A stretch of DNA of 33,966 nucleotides from Phycisphaerae bacterium (GTDB taxonomy: Bacteria; Planctomycetota; Phycisphaerae; UBA1845). Under the pieces are notes generated by a model. It ran no database searches. It was not told where the DNA came from and saw only the letters and a program-made list of their open reading frames with translations. Of the stretch, positions 7,827 to 15,175 are shown piece by piece (position 1 is the stretch's first letter; each line of letters starts with the position of its first letter). The DNA is taken from NCBI GenBank assembly GCA_020056715.1, contig JAGVHG010000132.1:1-33966 (forward strand), in the 5' to 3' direction. The position numbers and the translations under genes are program-made.

Positions 7827-8214
7827 AAGCCAGGAAAATGAAAATGATTATCAAAATCGCGTAACGAGGGTTCTGCTTAATTCGATTGTGAATCTGCGCA
7901 ACGAAATCTTGCTGCTTCTGTTCCTTCTCCGCTGCTGCAATCTGTTGCGACACGCTAACTGCTTTGAAGGTCGGTTGAAACCACGTCGCAAAATATCCGT
8001 CTGTCGAAGAAATGTTCTCAATCAACCCAAGCGAGTCAGCCATTCGTATTAGGCTTTCGTACATTTCTTCAGAAAGGCTCAATTCATCGCACATGAGTTG
8101 TCGAGTCATGTTTATCCGCCCCTTTTGGAAACAGTCTGCTAGGTGGCGAATAAACCTTTGTTGTAATTCGTCGAAAGTTATCGTTGTCATCACGTCAGGA
8201 GTCCGTTCAAGCAT
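7756..8214 (-). CDS. Tail-anchored membrane protein with an N-terminal helical domain
   Basis: The product has 152 residues, or 144 if the in-frame ATG at 8190 (MTTITFDEL) is used; neither start has a clear ribosome-binding site. Residues 9-85 are helical and look like a small winged-helix-type domain (FDELQQRFIRHLADCF, then MTRQLMCDELSLSEEMYESL, then IRMADSLGLI). Residues 90-125 form a Gln/Glu/Lys-rich helix, and residues 126-144 (YAILIIIFIFLAFIAPIYS) are a single membrane span. A soluble head held at the membrane by one C-terminal helix is the simplest reading. No family is recognised. It is transcribed away from the XRE regulator gene with 74 bases between them. Confidence 0.6.
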   Translation of the reverse strand: MLERTPDVMTTITFDELQQRFIRHLADCFQKGRINMTRQLMCDELSLSEEMYESLIRMADSLGLIENISSTDGYFATWFQPTFKAVSVSQQIAAAEKEQKQQDFVAQIHNRIKQNPRYAILIIIFIFLAFIAPIYSMVTDLLERVGCLSVPK

Positions 8215-8288
8215 GTAACATCATCGCACCATACCTCGCCATCGCCGCACTCCGTGACGCTTGCCGCCGAACACGCAACGGCTATACC

Positions 8289-8588
8289 ATGTCAGTCAAG
8301 AAACTTATACGACAGGCTGCTAGAAGTCTAAAAGGTGCTCACGGCAACCTCTCGGCGGTGGAGTACGTGCGGGCGAGCATCGCGCGGGACATTATCCGCG
8401 AGCGCAAGGCGTTGGGACTCACCCAAGAGCAACTAGCCAAGCTGTCCGGGGTGCGGCAGGAGACGATCTGCCGGTTGGAAACGGGACTGCACTCCCCGAT
8501 GGTTTGTACGGTGGAAAAGATCGAACGGGCGCTGAAACGCGCGGCGGCGCAGAACCGCGACAGGCATGGAGTGGTCAAACGGTCGTGA
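8289..8588 (+). CDS. XRE-family helix-turn-helix regulator
   Basis: The 99-residue product carries a Cro/cI-type helix-turn-helix near residues 36-90: ERKALGLTQEQLAKLSGV as the first helices, RQETICRLETG as recognition helix, then a helix TVEKIERALKRA. This is the build of small transcription repressors and of HigA-type antitoxins. The frame is open upstream to 8184, but the ATG at 8289 avoids overlap with the divergent gene and begins with a plausible Lys-rich helix. No toxin gene with a recognisable RelE/HigB fold precedes it. It could regulate the divergent membrane-protein gene and itself from the 74-base interval. A hairpin terminator candidate follows at 8669-8689. Confidence 0.8.
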   Translation: MSVKKLIRQAARSLKGAHGNLSAVEYVRASIARDIIRERKALGLTQEQLAKLSGVRQETICRLETGLHSPMVCTVEKIERALKRAAAQNRDRHGVVKRS

Positions 8589-8589
8589 G

Positions 8590-8663
8590 CGAGCGGGGAT
8601 GACCGCTCGTTGGCACTCGCGGTTCTGATCGCAGTTCCCCACCTCTGAAAAGGTGAGCCACCC
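8590..8663. repeat. Hairpin repeats at the start of the repeat island
   Basis: Stem CGAGCGG at 8590-8596 pairs with 8603-8609 over loop GGATGA. The overlapping 8603-8622 segment (CCGC...GCGG) resembles the hairpin inside queD at 23307-23324. Bases 8637-8663 are copy 1 of the CCCACCTC/GGCCACCC family, with a short 5-bp stem CACCT/AGGTG. Confidence 0.6.
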
Positions 8664-8668
8664 GGCCT

Positions 8669-8689
8669 CAACCCCATTGGGGTTGTTTT
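8669..8689 (+). terminator. Rho-independent terminator candidate after the XRE gene
   Basis: CAACCCC at 8669-8675 pairs perfectly with 8679-8685 across an ATT loop and is followed by TTTT. It lies 80 bases after the XRE stop codon. Confidence 0.55.
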
Positions 8690-8706
8690 CCTGGATGATC
8701 CCTGTT

Positions 8707-8766
8707 CCCAAGGTAGTCCGCCGGGGCGGACAACCTTGGGCTGTAGGCCGAGACGCCTTTGGCGTC
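8707..8766. repeat. Long hairpin plus triloop hairpin
   Basis: Arms 8707-8721 and 8726-8740 pair over 15 positions with a single A-A mismatch and a 4-base loop. GACGCC at 8752-8757 pairs with 8761-8766 over a TTT loop. Confidence 0.7.
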
Positions 8767-8769
8767 CTA

Positions 8770-8983
8770 TTACCGTGCGGGAAATCGAAGCCGGGACTCT
8801 CTTGGCGACTGGGCATCACACGCAACGAAAAAACACTCAAGCGTGCGGGGGCGGGGTGAATTCGGTGCGGAGCGAGATTAGGGTTGCAAGGTTGAAGAGT
8901 TGGAAGGGGTTGAAGGGATTTGAAATTTAAGATTTCAGAGGGGAGATTTCCAAGCGGTGATTGAGGGGATGGGGGCACTCGGC
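8770..8983. other. Purine-rich gene-free stretch
   Basis: Bases 8770-8983 hold purine-rich decaying words such as GTTGAAG and GGGATTTGAAA with no gene, promoter pair or hairpin that I can support. Confidence 0.5.
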
Positions 8984-9531
8984 AGCACTATTGTTCCAAC
9001 AGTGGCACCCGGCAGAAACGTCAAAACGTCAAAAAAATCAAAACGTCGAAAAGTCGAAACGCCGAAATCGGATGATGGGTGGGTCTGGACGGGGCATCGG
9101 GTCGACGAGCCGAGCATAAATGGTGCGTCGGGGACGCACCCTACGCAACTCGCAAGGAGCACTGTTGTTCCAACGGTGGCACACGGCAGAAACGTCAAAA
9201 CGTCAAAAAATCAAAACGTCGAAAAGTCGAAACGCCGAAATCGGATACCGGATGGGTCTGACAGGGGCATTGGGTCGATGATCCGAGCATAAATGGTGCG
9301 TCGGGGACGCACCCTACGCAACTCGCAAGGAGCACTGTTGTTCCAACGGTGGCACCCGATCCACAATCATCGCCTCCCCCACCTCTCAAGGAGGTAGGCC
9401 ACCCGCGCTTGCCCACGGCTATCTTCGTTCAGCCTTTCAGGCTGACCCCTCGCAATAAGCACTGTTGTTCCAACAGTGGCACCCGATCCACAATCATCGC
9501 GTCCCCCACCTCCCGAGGAGGTGGGCCACCC
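8984..9531. repeat. Composite tandem repeat block
   Basis: Four units begin with AGCACTRTTGTTCCAAC at 8984, 9158, 9331 and 9458; the first three are spaced 174 and 173 bases, the last 127. Each start contains a CACTGTTG/CAACAGTG-type hairpin with a TTC loop, perfect in the last copy. Units 1 and 2 continue with AAACGTC words ending in GTCGAAACGCCGAAA (9053-9067 and 9226-9240), then the hairpin GGTGCGTC-GGG-stem plus CTACG (9122-9140 and 9296-9314). Units 3 and 4 continue instead with the CCCACCTC family; at 9505-9525 its 9-bp stem has a CGA loop. CAGCCT-TTC-AGGCTG lies at 9430-9444. No coding capacity. Confidence 0.85.
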
Positions 9532-9547
9532 GCCGATAATCGACGGG

Positions 9548-10693
9548 TCAGGCTCTTTCTGTCTTTGGGCGGCGGCGTTCGGCGACGGGGACACCGTCGA
9601 GGCGTCCGAAGATCATGCGCCCGGCGGAGGTCTGCAAAACGCTGGTGACAGTCAGATCGACGATCTCTCCGAGGCGCTCCCGTCCGCCTTCGGCGACGAC
9701 CATGGTGCCGTCCTCGAGGTAGCCGACGCCCTGACCCATTTCCTCGCCGGGTTTGACGACCTTCACCGAAAGTAGCTCGCCGGGCAAAACCACAGGTTTC
9801 AAGGCGTTGGCGAGGTCGTTGATGTTGATGACGGAGACGCCGCGAAGCTGGGCGATCTTGTTGAGATTGTAGTCGTTGGTGACGACCTTGCCGTTCAATT
9901 GGAGGGCGAGATCGACGAGCATCTCGTCAACGCCGGCGTTGGCCGCACTGCGCTCGGGAACGACGTCCAACATGCGAATCTCAATGTTCTCGTTGCTTTG
10001 CAGCTTGTTGAGCATGTCCAAACCGCGGCGGCCGCGAACTCGTTTCAGCTTGTCGCCGCTGTCGGCGATGGTCTGCAGCTCCTGCAAGACAAACCGAGGG
10101 ACGATCAGTTCCGACTCGATGATCCGGGTGTTGGCGATGTCGGCGATGCGGCCGTCGACGATTACGGAAGTGTCCAGGACCATCGGCCGGGCGCCTTTCG
10201 TCTCCTTGGCGAATTCCACGTAAGGGATGACGAAACGGACATCGTCCTTCGTCTGAAGGATAAAGCTGACGGCGAGGTAGCAGCAGATCACCCCGATGGC
10301 GAGCTTTAGGGCGCTGACGAAGGAAGACTGCGATTGGGTCAGCTCACCGGGGACGTTGGCCGAGGCGAGGAGGTCGATGATGAGCGACAGACCGTAGGCG
10401 ACGACCATCCCCACGATCAGACCGAAGAACAGGCCGGAGATGGCGGTGAGCGATTTTCGCGGAACGAAGATATCCAGGGCGATGACCACGAAGGCGGTGC
10501 CGATGAAGCCAATGAGGATCAGGTCGCCCTGCCCGGCCATTGCGCCGGTTACGATTCGGGCATCCGAGGCCAAGCTCCATCCGACGGCGCTGAGGCCGAG
10601 AACGAACAATACTCGTAGAACGATCATGAACAGCGCGTTGGTCCTGGCGCTGGTCTCGGTGCTGGGGTTAGGCAGTGTGGATGTAGCTCGCAT
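9548..10693 (-). CDS. Membrane PIN/TRAM-domain protein (YacL-like putative RNase)
   Basis: The 381-residue product resembles YacL-type proteins: about four membrane helices in residues 15-150, a PIN nuclease domain at about 175-300 and a TRAM RNA-binding domain at about 315-370. The PIN acidic residues are present: LDTSVIVDGRI, the Glu of VLQELQTIAD, and the Asp of TNDYNLNKIA. Such proteins are thought to be membrane-held ribonucleases. The ATG at 10693 (MRATST) is preferred to the one at 10723 because GAGGG stands nine bases before it. The membrane helices place the nuclease in the cytoplasm. The 3' end abuts the hairpin island, which could serve in termination. Confidence 0.88.
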   Translation of the reverse strand: MRATSTLPNPSTETSARTNALFMIVLRVLFVLGLSAVGWSLASDARIVTGAMAGQGDLILIGFIGTAFVVIALDIFVPRKSLTAISGLFFGLIVGMVVAYGLSLIIDLLASANVPGELTQSQSSFVSALKLAIGVICCYLAVSFILQTKDDVRFVIPYVEFAKETKGARPMVLDTSVIVDGRIADIANTRIIESELIVPRFVLQELQTIADSGDKLKRVRGRRGLDMLNKLQSNENIEIRMLDVVPERSAANAGVDEMLVDLALQLNGKVVTNDYNLNKIAQLRGVSVININDLANALKPVVLPGELLSVKVVKPGEEMGQGVGYLEDGTMVVAEGGRERLGEIVDLTVTSVLQTSAGRMIFGRLDGVPVAERRRPKTERA

Positions 10694-10786
10694 CGTCAGA
10701 ACCCTCTGGACATCCCGATACACTTCGTGGGTGGTCGTACACCGTGCAAACTCGAAGGCGACGACGGTTGCTTAACCGTCCTCATC

Positions 10787-10880
10787 GTGCATCCGAAACC
10801 CCCTCACCCTACCCTCGGACCCTCCCTCCTCGGTCGGCTCGTCCGACCCCCCTAGGGGGGAGAGGGGGCTTAGGACGCAT
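10787..10880. repeat. Dispersed palindromic element, long form (copy 2 of 3)
   Basis: It starts with GTGCATCCGAA, identical to copy 1, and ends with GGACGCAT. Compared with copy 1 it carries an internal arm of about 32 bases that begins TCGGACC and ends GTCCGACC, an inner inverted repeat. The outer CCCCCT and GGGGGGAGAGG arms are kept. Confidence 0.7.
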
Positions 10881-10942
10881 TCTAAGTATACCGCTCTGTC
10901 CGATGTCGGCAAACGGTAGTCACCTGTTGTTGCTAAACGTTC

Positions 10943-10968
10943 GGCGTACGGCTCACGGGCCGTACGCC
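10943..10968. repeat. TCACGG-loop hairpin
   Basis: GGCGTACGGC at 10943-10952 pairs perfectly with 10959-10968 over the loop TCACGG. The same six-base loop occurs at 5075-5080, 29381-29386 and 29729-29734 with different stems. Confidence 0.75.
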
Positions 10969-11091
10969 TGACGGGATCGCGAAGTTTGGGAGATTGGGCG
11001 GACAACAGTAAGCTTCGGTCCTTGGGTCCTGGCGAATTCCGTTGGATCGTAGGCTGCGTACGGTTTCGTGGGTCATGCACAGGAAGGCCAA

Positions 11092-12522
11092 ATGACCGAC
11101 GAACCATTCCCATCGTTTCCCGCTCCTCCTCCGCCGCGCATTGGGGCCGTTGAATCGCCCCTCACGGCCTTGTCGGTTACCACCAGTCCGGTCAGAAAGA
11201 CGCTCTTTTTCCTCGCTCTTCCCGTTCTCGCGGAACAAATCCTCAACACCCTGGTGGGGTTGGTGGATACGTATTTGGCCGGTCGAATCAGCCCGGCGGC
11301 TACCTCGGCCATCGGATTAGCGGCTTACGTCGGCTGGTTGGCGTCGATGCTCTTGATGCTGATCGGCACGGGAACCACCGCACTGGTATCGCGATATGAA
11401 GGCTCGGGCGACCATGATCGGGCTAACCATTTTGCGAATCAGTCATTGACCCTGGCGAGCATCCTTGGAGTCACCGTGTTCTGCCTGATGTATACGCTCG
11501 CCCCATGGTTTGCGAAGTATTGCCGCATGACCGGCGAATCGTTCGACATCGCCGTTACCTACTTACGCGTGGACGCAGTCGGGCACATGCTGATGGGCCC
11601 GACGTTGGTGGGCTGCGCGGCCCTCCGCGGAGTGGGCAACATGCGGACGCCGATGATGGTCTTCGTGGTCATCAACTTCGTAAACGTTATCGCCTCTTGC
11701 AGCCTGGTGTACGGATGGGGTCCGCTGCCGACCCTGGGCGTCAACGGGATCGTCGGGGGGACGGTCATTGCGCGGATCACGGGGGCTATGATCCTGCTCG
11801 CCATTTTGTACGCCGGCAGCGCGGGCGTGAAGATTCGCCGGGGCGAGCTTCCCATCGTATGGGAATCGACGCGGAGAATCCTACGAATCGGGCTACCCGC
11901 GGCAGCCGACGGGGCGATTATGTGGTCCGGGCAGTTCATGTTCTTAGCGATCATCTCCCGCCTGGCCGATCCTCCGCTGGGGGAGATTTACTTTGCCACG
12001 CACATCATCGCCATGCGTGTGGAGGCGTTCTCCTATCTGCCGGCCGTAGCTTGGGCCGCGGCGACGGCGACGATGATCGGACAAACGCTCGGGGCGCAGA
12101 ATCCGCGGCGGGCGATACGCGCAGGTCACGAAGGCGTTCTGCAGTGCGGGCTGCTATCCGTGGGGATCGCCACGTGCTTTTTCATCGGTTCGCGGTTCAT
12201 CTTCGAGCAAATGAGCGCCGATCCGCTGGTGCAAGCGGCGGGCGTGCGGCCCTTCCGAATCTTGGCCATGCTTCAACCGTTCTTGGTCACGTCGATCGTG
12301 TATGTGGGAGCCTTGCGCGGGGCCGGTGACACGCGTTTTCCGCTGCTCATCACGATCGTCGGGACCATCTTCATTCGCGTGCCCGTCGGGTACTACTTCG
12401 GGATCGTCGAGCAATGGGGATTGCTTGGAGCGTGGATGGGCATGTTCGCCGATATTCTGTGGCGCGCGTGCGCAGCGTCGCTACGTTACGCCCGCGGAGC
12501 GTGGATACGAACGCGGGTATAA
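11092..12522 (+). CDS. MATE-family multidrug/cation exporter
   Basis: The 476-residue product is a 12-helix MATE transporter, which exports cationic drugs or metabolites in exchange for Na+ or H+. Two homologous halves are visible: the first begins LFFLALPVLAEQILNTLVGL and has ALRGVGNMRTP, the second begins RIGLPAAADGAIMWSGQF and has ALRGAGDTRFP. About 30 Pro-rich cytoplasmic residues precede the first helix. I chose the ATG at 11092 because AGGAAGG stands a few bases before it; the earlier ATG at 11068 has none. Substrate cannot be predicted, and no regulator is adjacent. A palindromic element follows its stop codon. Confidence 0.93.
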   Translation: MTDEPFPSFPAPPPPRIGAVESPLTALSVTTSPVRKTLFFLALPVLAEQILNTLVGLVDTYLAGRISPAATSAIGLAAYVGWLASMLLMLIGTGTTALVSRYEGSGDHDRANHFANQSLTLASILGVTVFCLMYTLAPWFAKYCRMTGESFDIAVTYLRVDAVGHMLMGPTLVGCAALRGVGNMRTPMMVFVVINFVNVIASCSLVYGWGPLPTLGVNGIVGGTVIARITGAMILLAILYAGSAGVKIRRGELPIVWESTRRILRIGLPAAADGAIMWSGQFMFLAIISRLADPPLGEIYFATHIIAMRVEAFSYLPAVAWAAATATMIGQTLGAQNPRRAIRAGHEGVLQCGLLSVGIATCFFIGSRFIFEQMSADPLVQAAGVRPFRILAMLQPFLVTSIVYVGALRGAGDTRFPLLITIVGTIFIRVPVGYYFGIVEQWGLLGAWMGMFADILWRACAASLRYARGAWIRTRV

Positions 12523-12541
12523 GCTGATGCGGCGGTCAAGG

Positions 12542-12638
12542 GTGCGTCCCCAAAGCCCCCTCACCCGGCCTCGGACCCTCCCTCCTCGGTCGGCTCGTCT
12601 GACCCCCCGAAACGGGGGAGAGGGGGATTGGTAAGCAC
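12542..12638. repeat. Dispersed palindromic element, long form (copy 3 of 3)
   Basis: It begins GTGCGTCC and carries the same internal arm as copy 2 (TCGGACC to GTCTGACC), then GGGGGAGAGGGGG. The right end has diverged to GTAAGCAC. It fills the space between the convergent MATE and TPR genes and may terminate both. Confidence 0.65.
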
Positions 12639-12639
12639 T

Positions 12640-14121
12640 CTATGGGGCGGCGGGCGCTGGCGATGAAGCCCGGGCGTTGCGGACGGCGGCGTCGCGTAAA
12701 AGGGGCAACAGAGTGTCGTTCTGGTCCGCGCCTGCCAAGCTGGTGAACACCGAGGCGGCGGGTTCGGCCTGCCCGATCGAATAGAGCAAATAACCCCATA
12801 GCAACTGGGCCTCGCGGTTCTGAGGATGGTCGGCGAGGAAACGCATCAGGCCGTCGGAGTGGCGATCAAGGATCGCGCGATCTAGATAAAACGTGCGAAG
12901 GTCCAGAGGATTGTCGACGAGGTCCGGCGTGGTGAGCAACGCGCGGCGGATGGCGGCGGCGGCGACCTCGTAATCGCCGAGGGCGAAGTTAGCCCAGGCG
13001 TAGAGCGTTTTGGCGTAGCCGTCGCGTTCGTCGGTCATCACGGCGCGGACGTAGAGACCGCGGGCCTCGTCGTAGCGCCCAGCGGCGAAGGCGGCGTTAC
13101 CTTCGACGACCGCGGCAGGTGGCTGCTGTTCGGGCGTCAGCGGCTGGTAAGAATCAGCGGGCGCAGCCGGCGATACGGCCGCTGGGGCCTGTTCGGGTGT
13201 AGCTTGGGCGACTGCCGGCTGCTGAACGTAATAGGTAGGCGGCTCGGAAACGTAAGACGAGGAGACATACGTCGGCGTGGTGTCGTAATAACTGAAGTTT
13301 GGAGCAGCGAGATAGACGCTGGCATAGGAATATCCCCAATACGGATTGTAGGAATTGTATCCCGGGTAGTAGATCGGTCGGTAGTTGTTGTAATAGTGGC
13401 CGTAGCCGTAGGGCGGGCAGGAGCGACGGCCAGGGCGGTGACGAGCGAGATCATACAAGCCTCCCCGTCCCATGTAGGAGCGATCCCGGTCAGCGCCGAG
13501 CTGAATGACTCCGCGAGAACGATCATCCGCGCGGCTAATGGTCAGACCGTCATTGCGCGGGCCGACAGAGCGGGAGGAATAGCTCGGTGGGCGAGAATTA
13601 CGCGACTGCGATGGAAAGACGCCGGGCGGGGCCTTGCCGCGTGGCATATCGGAAGCAGCCGGCTGCGGTGCGCGGACGAGCGGCTCACGTGCAAGGCCCG
13701 GTCTTAACGCGACTGATGGCGATGGCGCAGGTCGCCCCGAGTTGCCGGTCGGTGCGGGTCGCCTGGGTCCGCTTGGACGGCTTATCGTTTGGGGTGACGG
13801 CGATGCCAGGCGAGGTGCGGACTGCGATGCCGTTGGTCTGGAGGATGCGGGAGACTTCTGGGCCATTGTGGGCCGGGAGTCAGAGCGATTTGCGGGAGCA
13901 GTACGAGTTACGTCGGCGGAACGACTAGGTGCCGCAGTGCGCGTTGGGGCCATAGTCCGGCTGGGCGTTGAACGCATGGGCGCGGCGGCTTGACCGCCGG
14001 ACGCAGATTTCGTTGCGCGCTCACGCTGGGCTTCGGCTTTGCTGACACCCAAGACCGCGAAAAGAGCAGCAACGAGTACACACATGGTCCAAAAGAAGCT
14101 GGAATGTCGCTTGGTAGGCAT
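12640..14121 (-). CDS. Exported protein with disordered, Tyr-rich and TPR regions
   Basis: The 493-residue product starts with a signal peptide (FFWTMCVLVAALFAVLGVSKAEA). Residues 35-215 are low-complexity and rich in Ala, Pro, Ser and Arg. Residues 230-300 are rich in Tyr and Asn (HYYNNYRPIYYPGYNSYNPY), a composition seen in many Planctomycetota exported proteins. Residues 330-490 form tetratricopeptide-like helices, including AAFAAGRYDEARGLYVRAV and FALGDYEVAAAAIRRALL. A role as an envelope scaffold is possible, but none is established. The ATG at 14121 has GAAAGG upstream and puts the signal peptide at the start; the frame is open to 14202. A promoter candidate lies at 14221-14249. Confidence 0.82.
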   Translation of the reverse strand: MPTKRHSSFFWTMCVLVAALFAVLGVSKAEAQRERATKSASGGQAAAPMRSTPSRTMAPTRTAAPSRSADVTRTAPANRSDSRPTMAQKSPASSRPTASQSAPRLASPSPQTISRPSGPRRPAPTGNSGRPAPSPSVALRPGLAREPLVRAPQPAASDMPRGKAPPGVFPSQSRNSRPPSYSSRSVGPRNDGLTISRADDRSRGVIQLGADRDRSYMGRGGLYDLARHRPGRRSCPPYGYGHYYNNYRPIYYPGYNSYNPYWGYSYASVYLAAPNFSYYDTTPTYVSSSYVSEPPTYYVQQPAVAQATPEQAPAAVSPAAPADSYQPLTPEQQPPAAVVEGNAAFAAGRYDEARGLYVRAVMTDERDGYAKTLYAWANFALGDYEVAAAAIRRALLTTPDLVDNPLDLRTFYLDRAILDRHSDGLMRFLADHPQNREAQLLWGYLLYSIGQAEPAASVFTSLAGADQNDTLLPLLRDAAVRNARASSPAPAAP

Positions 14122-14220
14122 GGCTTGGCCTTTCAATAGCACCGACTGCGCGTGCAGCCTCCACCCATTTAGACAACTGGACGGTTCATGCGTTAGAGCC
14201 ACATGTCGCAGCCTAACGAT

Positions 14221-14249
14221 AGCATATCGTTTTTTAAGTGAAGAGTCAA
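14221..14249 (-). promoter_or_regulatory. Promoter of the Tyr-rich/TPR protein gene
   Basis: TTGACT (complement of 14244-14249) and TATGCT (complement of 14221-14226) are 17 bases apart, with an A-rich spacer. The leader would be about 90 bases. Confidence 0.5.
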
Positions 14250-14331
14250 TGGAACTGCACGTCTATACCATACGGAGAGCGTGGGCTCATTTTTCTACTC
14301 CGGCAGCGGGCTGAGTGGAACGAATACAGTT

Positions 14332-15018
14332 TCACGCGAGTATTTCGGTGAGTTCTGCAAGGCTACGAATCGTAAACGTTGCGCGATCCACGCCAATGTC
14401 GTGAATTCGATTCTCGCGGCGGATCCAAACGGTTGTTATGCCGATGGCGGCGGCCCCGGCGATATCACTGTGGAGCGAGTCACCGACGTGTAACACGCGG
14501 TCGGGTCGTACTCCGAGCGCGCGCAGGGCGTGGCGAAAGATGGCCGGGTCCGGCTTGTAGCATCGGACCGCTTCCGACGAAACGACAACGTCGAAACGCA
14601 GCCGGTGCCGCGCGATGGCACTCAGTAACGGCTTATTATCGGCGTTGGAGACGCAGCAGACGGGGATGTCAAGCTCTTGCAGAAACTCGATCGCATCCAC
14701 ATGGACGGGCGGGTTGTGCCAGTACTCTTCCAAGTCGATGAGAAAAGGAGCGGGGTCCGGGTATTGGCCGAAGTCGGCCAACGTGTCGCGCAGGCTGGTC
14801 AGCTCGCACTGGTAGAGGGTTTGGAACGCATCATGGTTGCTGCGACCGACGGTGGCAAAGTAGCGCTCGCCCCAGATCACTGCGAAGTCAGGCGCTGTGA
14901 TGGGTAGTCCGCAATCCTCGACGATACGCAGGCAAGTCGCCTCGACGGCTTCGCGGTCCCCGGCGGCGATTGTTCCGTAGAAGTCGATCAATAGTCCGTC
15001 GAAGGGTTTCGCGGGCAC
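14332..15018 (-). CDS. HAD-superfamily hydrolase, haloacid-dehalogenase-like
   Basis: The 228-residue product is a haloacid-dehalogenase-type hydrolase, probably a phosphatase. Motif I is IDFYGT at residues 11-16, with Tyr in place of the second Asp, as in the 2-haloacid dehalogenase branch. Motif II is CVSNAD, motif III the Lys in YKPDPAIF, and motif IV HVGDSLHSDIAGA. A helical cap lies between motifs I and II. The start is a GTG at 15018, supported by AAAGGAG six bases before it; no ATG fits. Because the second acid of motif I is replaced, true phosphatase activity is uncertain. The gene diverges from aspS with about 157 bases between. Confidence 0.88.
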   Translation of the reverse strand: MPAKPFDGLLIDFYGTIAAGDREAVEATCLRIVEDCGLPITAPDFAVIWGERYFATVGRSNHDAFQTLYQCELTSLRDTLADFGQYPDPAPFLIDLEEYWHNPPVHVDAIEFLQELDIPVCCVSNADNKPLLSAIARHRLRFDVVVSSEAVRCYKPDPAIFRHALRALGVRPDRVLHVGDSLHSDIAGAAAIGITTVWIRRENRIHDIGVDRATFTIRSLAELTEILA

Positions 15019-15106
15019 AGACTTCTCCTTTGCCGGGTCAGGGGGCGTGCATAGTGTATAGGGGCGGGCAGCGTTTGACAGCTATCGGCATCCCACCTCT
15101 GGCGGA

Positions 15107-15135
15107 TTGATTTTCCGATGTATACACCTTACAAG
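15107..15135 (+). promoter_or_regulatory. Possible promoter of aspS
   Basis: TTGATT at 15107-15112 and TACAAG at 15130-15135 are 17 bases apart, about 40 bases before the GTG start. Each matches consensus at four of six positions. Confidence 0.35.
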
Positions 15136-15175
15136 ATGGCAGCGTAGACGATGAACTCGGTTCAGGAGTGAGACC

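Larger units (their letters stand above)
10694..11091. other. Divergent intergenic region holding two repeats
   Basis: The region separates the PIN/TRAM and MATE genes. It holds a long-form dispersed palindromic element (10787-10880) and a TCACGG-loop hairpin (10943-10968). No promoter pair convinces me on either strand. Confidence 0.5.

Noticed and set aside
8984-9531. CRISPR array
   Set aside because: The direct repeats are 127-174 bases apart, composite, with no uniform spacers or cas genes.
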